Shown piece after piece: positions 61,660 through 64,000 of a DNA stretch of 64,000 nucleotides. Numbering within the stretch: position 1 is the stretch's first letter; every line of letters begins with the position of its first letter. Under the pieces are notes generated by a model. That model was not told where the DNA came from, did not search any database, and saw only the letters and a program-made list of their open reading frames with translations. The position numbers were made by a program, and so were the translations under genes. This DNA is from an uncultured Bacteroidales bacterium (lineage in GTDB: Bacteria; Bacteroidota; Bacteroidia; Bacteroidales; UBA932): positions 155,260 to 219,259 of the forward strand of contig CAMQDS010000002.1 in the NCBI GenBank assembly GCA_946999645.1, given 5' to 3'.

Positions 61660-63036
61660 TTAGTTATTCTTAAAAATCAGCTGTTCACCAAAAGGCTTAT
61701 TTTCAATAAGTCCTTTAGAATCAGAAATCTGTTTACCGTTTACAAATACAGCTTTTATAGCACCTCGTAACTTTGTGCCATAGTATGGACTCCATTTGCA
61801 TTTATAATATATACCGGCACTTGAAGAAACAGTTGTATCCTTGCCGACGATAAATTCTTCATTAGGGTTAAATACAACGATGTCTGCATATGCGCCTGGA
61901 GTTAGTTTGCCACGTCTATCGATTTTAAACATTTCAGCAACTTTGCCTGACATTAGAGAACTTACCCTACTAAGAGGTATGTTATCTTGAGATGCAATTG
62001 TAAGAATTACAGATAAGGATTGTCCGATAGAAGGAATACCTGAAGGACATGAAATGTATGGTTTTTGTTTTTCTTCTAATAGGTGAGGGGCATGATCTGA
62101 GCCTATAGTGTCAATGACTCCATCTAAAATTGCTTTACGCAATGCGGCTCTATCCTCCTTTGTCTTGATTGCAGGATTGCATTTTATAAGCCCACCGAGT
62201 TTTTCATAGTCTTGGTCGCAAAACCACAAATAGTTAGCCGATGTTTCTGCTGTAATCAACGGGTTGTGTAACTTAGCAGCCCTTATCATTTCAATTTCTT
62301 CCTTAGTAGTGACATGTAAAATATGCAACCTTGTCATATGCTTGATTGCCAAATCCAAGGCTTTTGCAGTAGATTTGATACACGCTTTTCTTGAACGAAT
62401 ATAAGGATGGTATAAGAAAGGAATATTTTCTCCAAACTGAGCCTTTGCCTCTTTCATACCTTCTTCTATAACAGATTGATCTTCACTATGTATCATTATT
62501 TCTATATCTCTGATACTGAAAATATTATCAATAGAAGCATTATTATCTACAAGCATATTTCCAGTAGATGCTCCAAGGAATACTTTTATCCCGGCAAAAT
62601 CACGTTGATTGCTATAAGGTAGATTTTTAAGAAGGTCGTAATTTGTATTTGTTGCACCTATGTGAAACCCATAATTGCAGAATGATCTATTTTGAGCCAA
62701 AAGATATTTTGACTTAACACCTTCAAGGGATACGGCTGGAGGATTAGTATTAGGCATATCCATGAAAGACGTAATACCTCCAAGGACAGCAGCCTTAGAT
62801 TCGGTATTAATATCAGCCTTATTAGTCATGCCAGGTTCCCTAAAATGCACATGGGCATCTATACCTCCTGCCATGATGGCAAGTCCATCTAAATCAATAG
62901 ATTCTATATTGTCTTTAAAATTGAAATCATCATCTTCATACTTAATATTCTCAATATATTTCCCTTTAATTTCCAAACTCCCTTTTTTGACTTTATCAGG
63001 ATTAATTATAATGGCATTTTTAAGTATTAGATGCAT
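61660..63036 (-). CDS. pyrC: Dihydroorotase (class I, amidohydrolase family)
   Basis: 458 residues. The metal motif is DAHVHFREPGMTNKADI; the middle has MDMPNTNPP, KVFLGASTGNML with the likely carbamylated Lys, HSED, LHILHVTT and the catalytic GSDHAPH. The C-terminal half-barrel continues with LTPGAYADIVVFNPN. It cyclises N-carbamoylaspartate to dihydroorotate in de novo pyrimidine synthesis. Sequence context (a DPM1-like glycosyltransferase gene 2 nt upstream) is common in Bacteroidota. The symbol is by function; it is closer to the class I (B. subtilis PyrC) type than to E. coli PyrC. Confidence 0.93.
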   Translation of the reverse strand: MHLILKNAIIINPDKVKKGSLEIKGKYIENIKYEDDDFNFKDNIESIDLDGLAIMAGGIDAHVHFREPGMTNKADINTESKAAVLGGITSFMDMPNTNPPAVSLEGVKSKYLLAQNRSFCNYGFHIGATNTNYDLLKNLPYSNQRDFAGIKVFLGASTGNMLVDNNASIDNIFSIRDIEIMIHSEDQSVIEEGMKEAKAQFGENIPFLYHPYIRSRKACIKSTAKALDLAIKHMTRLHILHVTTKEEIEMIRAAKLHNPLITAETSANYLWFCDQDYEKLGGLIKCNPAIKTKEDRAALRKAILDGVIDTIGSDHAPHLLEEKQKPYISCPSGIPSIGQSLSVILTIASQDNIPLSRVSSLMSGKVAEMFKIDRRGKLTPGAYADIVVFNPNEEFIVGKDTTVSSSAGIYYKCKWSPYYGTKLRGAIKAVFVNGKQISDSKGLIENKPFGEQLIFKNN

Positions 63037-63038
63037 AG

Positions 63039-63866
63039 TTATTTAGATAAAATATGTTTTAATCTTAATTTAATTACTCCCCAAAAGGCCTCTCCGAATA
63101 TACCGCTGCTCATTTTTGATACCCCATCACGTCTGTTTATAAAAATAATTGGAACCTCGATAAGTTTAAATCCCAATTTGAATGCGGTATATTTCATTTC
63201 TATTTGGAATCCATATCCTTTCATAGAAATAGCATCAAGATTGATTTTCTCAAGTACCTTCCTTCTATAGCATTTAAATCCTGCTGTACAATCATATACC
63301 TTCATTCTAAGTATTTTTCTTACATATACAGAAGCGTAATAAGACATTATTATGCGACCTATAGGCCATCTTACTACACTTACTCCGTCACAATATCTTG
63401 AACCTATTGCTAAATCAGCTCCTGATTTGCATGCTTCAAGCAGTTTTGGAAGGTCATCTGGATTGTGTGAAAAGTCTGCATCCATCTCAAATATGTACTC
63501 GTAACCATGATTAAGAGACCATTTGAAACCGTCAATATACGCAGTACCAAGCCCAGCTTTCCCTGGTCGCTCAATAATAAACAATCGTCCTGAATATTGT
63601 TGTTGAAGTCGTTTAACTATATCAGCGGTACCGTCAGGAGAATTGTCATCTATTATAAGAATGTTGAATTCCTCTTCCATAGAAAAGATTTTTCGTATCA
63701 TCTTCTCTATGTTTTCTTTTTCATTATATGTGGGAATTATAATTATTGTCTTATCTGAAGATTTAAGGTTTGAAGTAGCACAACACTCACTTGTACTACA
63801 ATCGTAGTGCTCAAATTCTGTGTTGTTCTTACTTGGTAATTCTAAATTATTTGAACTTATTGACAT
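63039..63866 (-). CDS. DPM1-like family 2 glycosyltransferase (polyprenol monophosphomannose synthase type)
   Basis: 275 residues. The core is GT2: IIIIPTYNEKENIEKMIRKI, NILIIDDNSPDGTADIV, AGLGTAYIDGFKWSL and the DXD-type EMDADFSHNPDDLP, closing with INRRDGVSKMSSGIFGEAFW, the DPM1/PpmS motif. It would transfer mannose from GDP-mannose to a polyprenyl phosphate at the membrane. The first about 38 residues before the core are extra, polar and contain the Cys cluster HYDCSTSECC. No in-frame Met is available downstream until residue 56, inside the core, so the extension seems real. It heads the operon with pyrC. Confidence 0.9.
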   Translation of the reverse strand: MSISSNNLELPSKNNTEFEHYDCSTSECCATSNLKSSDKTIIIIPTYNEKENIEKMIRKIFSMEEEFNILIIDDNSPDGTADIVKRLQQQYSGRLFIIERPGKAGLGTAYIDGFKWSLNHGYEYIFEMDADFSHNPDDLPKLLEACKSGADLAIGSRYCDGVSVVRWPIGRIIMSYYASVYVRKILRMKVYDCTAGFKCYRRKVLEKINLDAISMKGYGFQIEMKYTAFKLGFKLIEVPIIFINRRDGVSKMSSGIFGEAFWGVIKLRLKHILSK

Positions 63867-63911
63867 AATAAATTGTTTTTCCCTTCCATTAAGGCGATTG
63901 TTATACTATCA

Positions 63912-63919
63912 CAAATATA
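63912..63919 (-). promoter_or_regulatory. -7 element of the DPM1-like gene
   Basis: The minus strand reads TATATTTG, 45 nt before the ATG at 63866, giving a leader of about 38 nt. No ideal -33 TTG. The rest of the right-hand end of the window (63920-64000) shows no other feature. Confidence 0.5.
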
Positions 63920-64000
63920 CTAAAAAACAAATTCGCATCCTGCAAAAAAAAATTAATAAGATGCAAGTGTGTTAGGAAGAGATATTTATAACGTTTTTAT

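Noticed and set aside
63935..63963. GCATC...GATGC inverted repeat near the right end
   Set aside because: Arms of only 5 bp with a long A-rich spacer; likely chance.
1..64000. CRISPR array, transposase, integrase, restriction system or prophage genes
   Set aside because: I looked for direct repeat arrays and for these families and found none.

Overview
This 64 kb window is an AT-rich, gene-dense stretch of a Bacteroidales (phylum Bacteroidota) chromosome. The evidence is a SusD-type lipoprotein followed by a BACON-domain lipoprotein, families that are mostly Bacteroidota-specific (DUF4831, TIGR02757, the SusD family), a short 286-residue primary sigma factor of the Bacteroidota type, and repeated promoter-like TAnnTTTG (-7) elements, some with a TTG (-33) about 19-21 nt upstream. 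I cannot name a genus. There is no CRISPR array, transposase, integrase or phage gene. Nearly everything reads as chromosomal housekeeping; the only accessory-looking part is the first 6 kb.

Layout. 1-6040 (+): end of a Sus-like locus, with a truncated susD homologue, a BACON lipoprotein, and one polypeptide that joins a calcineurin-like phosphoesterase to a glycerophosphodiester phosphodiesterase. 6050-16752 (-): nine tightly packed genes, in transcription order POT peptide transporter, TIGR02757 protein, zeta-toxin-like P-loop kinase, tldD, pmbA/tldE, slyD with a Cys/His tail, GT2 glycosyltransferase, trkA, ABC-F uup. 16927-21590 (+): LpxL-type acyltransferase, DUF4831 protein, pepD, then rpsF-rpsR-rplI. 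21650-29183 (-): acyl-CoA synthetase, PlsC-like acyltransferase, topoisomerase IV subunit B, DUF1573 protein, M16 peptidase. 29250-34891: LysR regulator (+), pyruvate:ferredoxin oxidoreductase (-), fabD (-), tRNA-Arg (+). 34898-42405 (-): MBL-fold hydrolase, mtaB, RsmI-like methylase, TamB. 42489-47304 (+): tsaD, FAD dehydrogenase, cdd, SRP RNA, mnmA. 47301-51872: BaiN-like flavoprotein (-), tRNA-Thr (+), then a (-) dnaN operon with an ExoX/DnaQ-like exonuclease and two poorly recognisable proteins. 52063-61658 (+): HtrA/DegP, rpoD, argS, acidic small protein, ClC channel, tex, EamA transporter. 61660-63866 (-): dihydroorotase and a DPM1-like glycosyltransferase.

How the parts fit. tRNA biology recurs: TsaD makes t6A37 and MtaB thiomethylates it, MnmA thiolates U34, and there are two tRNA genes and argS. 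Envelope functions recur as well: LpxL, the acyltransferase/acyl-CoA synthetase pair, TamB, HtrA and glycosyltransferases. The window encodes a primary sigma factor and also shows the -7 elements that this type of factor is expected to read.

The points most worth checking are: the phosphoesterase-GDPD fusion in a Sus-like locus with no glycoside hydrolase visible; a transcription terminator for that locus that seems to be written into the last codons of the convergent uup gene; the SRP RNA gene whose terminator T-run ends 2 nt before the mnmA start codon; a roughly 100-residue insertion in MnmA; an apparently antitoxin-less zeta-like kinase embedded by overlaps in a housekeeping operon; and two genes (lpxL, clc) whose -7 element sits so close to the ATG that the mRNA should be leaderless. 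No clearly new multi-gene system is proven by this sequence. No gene-free stretch exceeds 300 bases.
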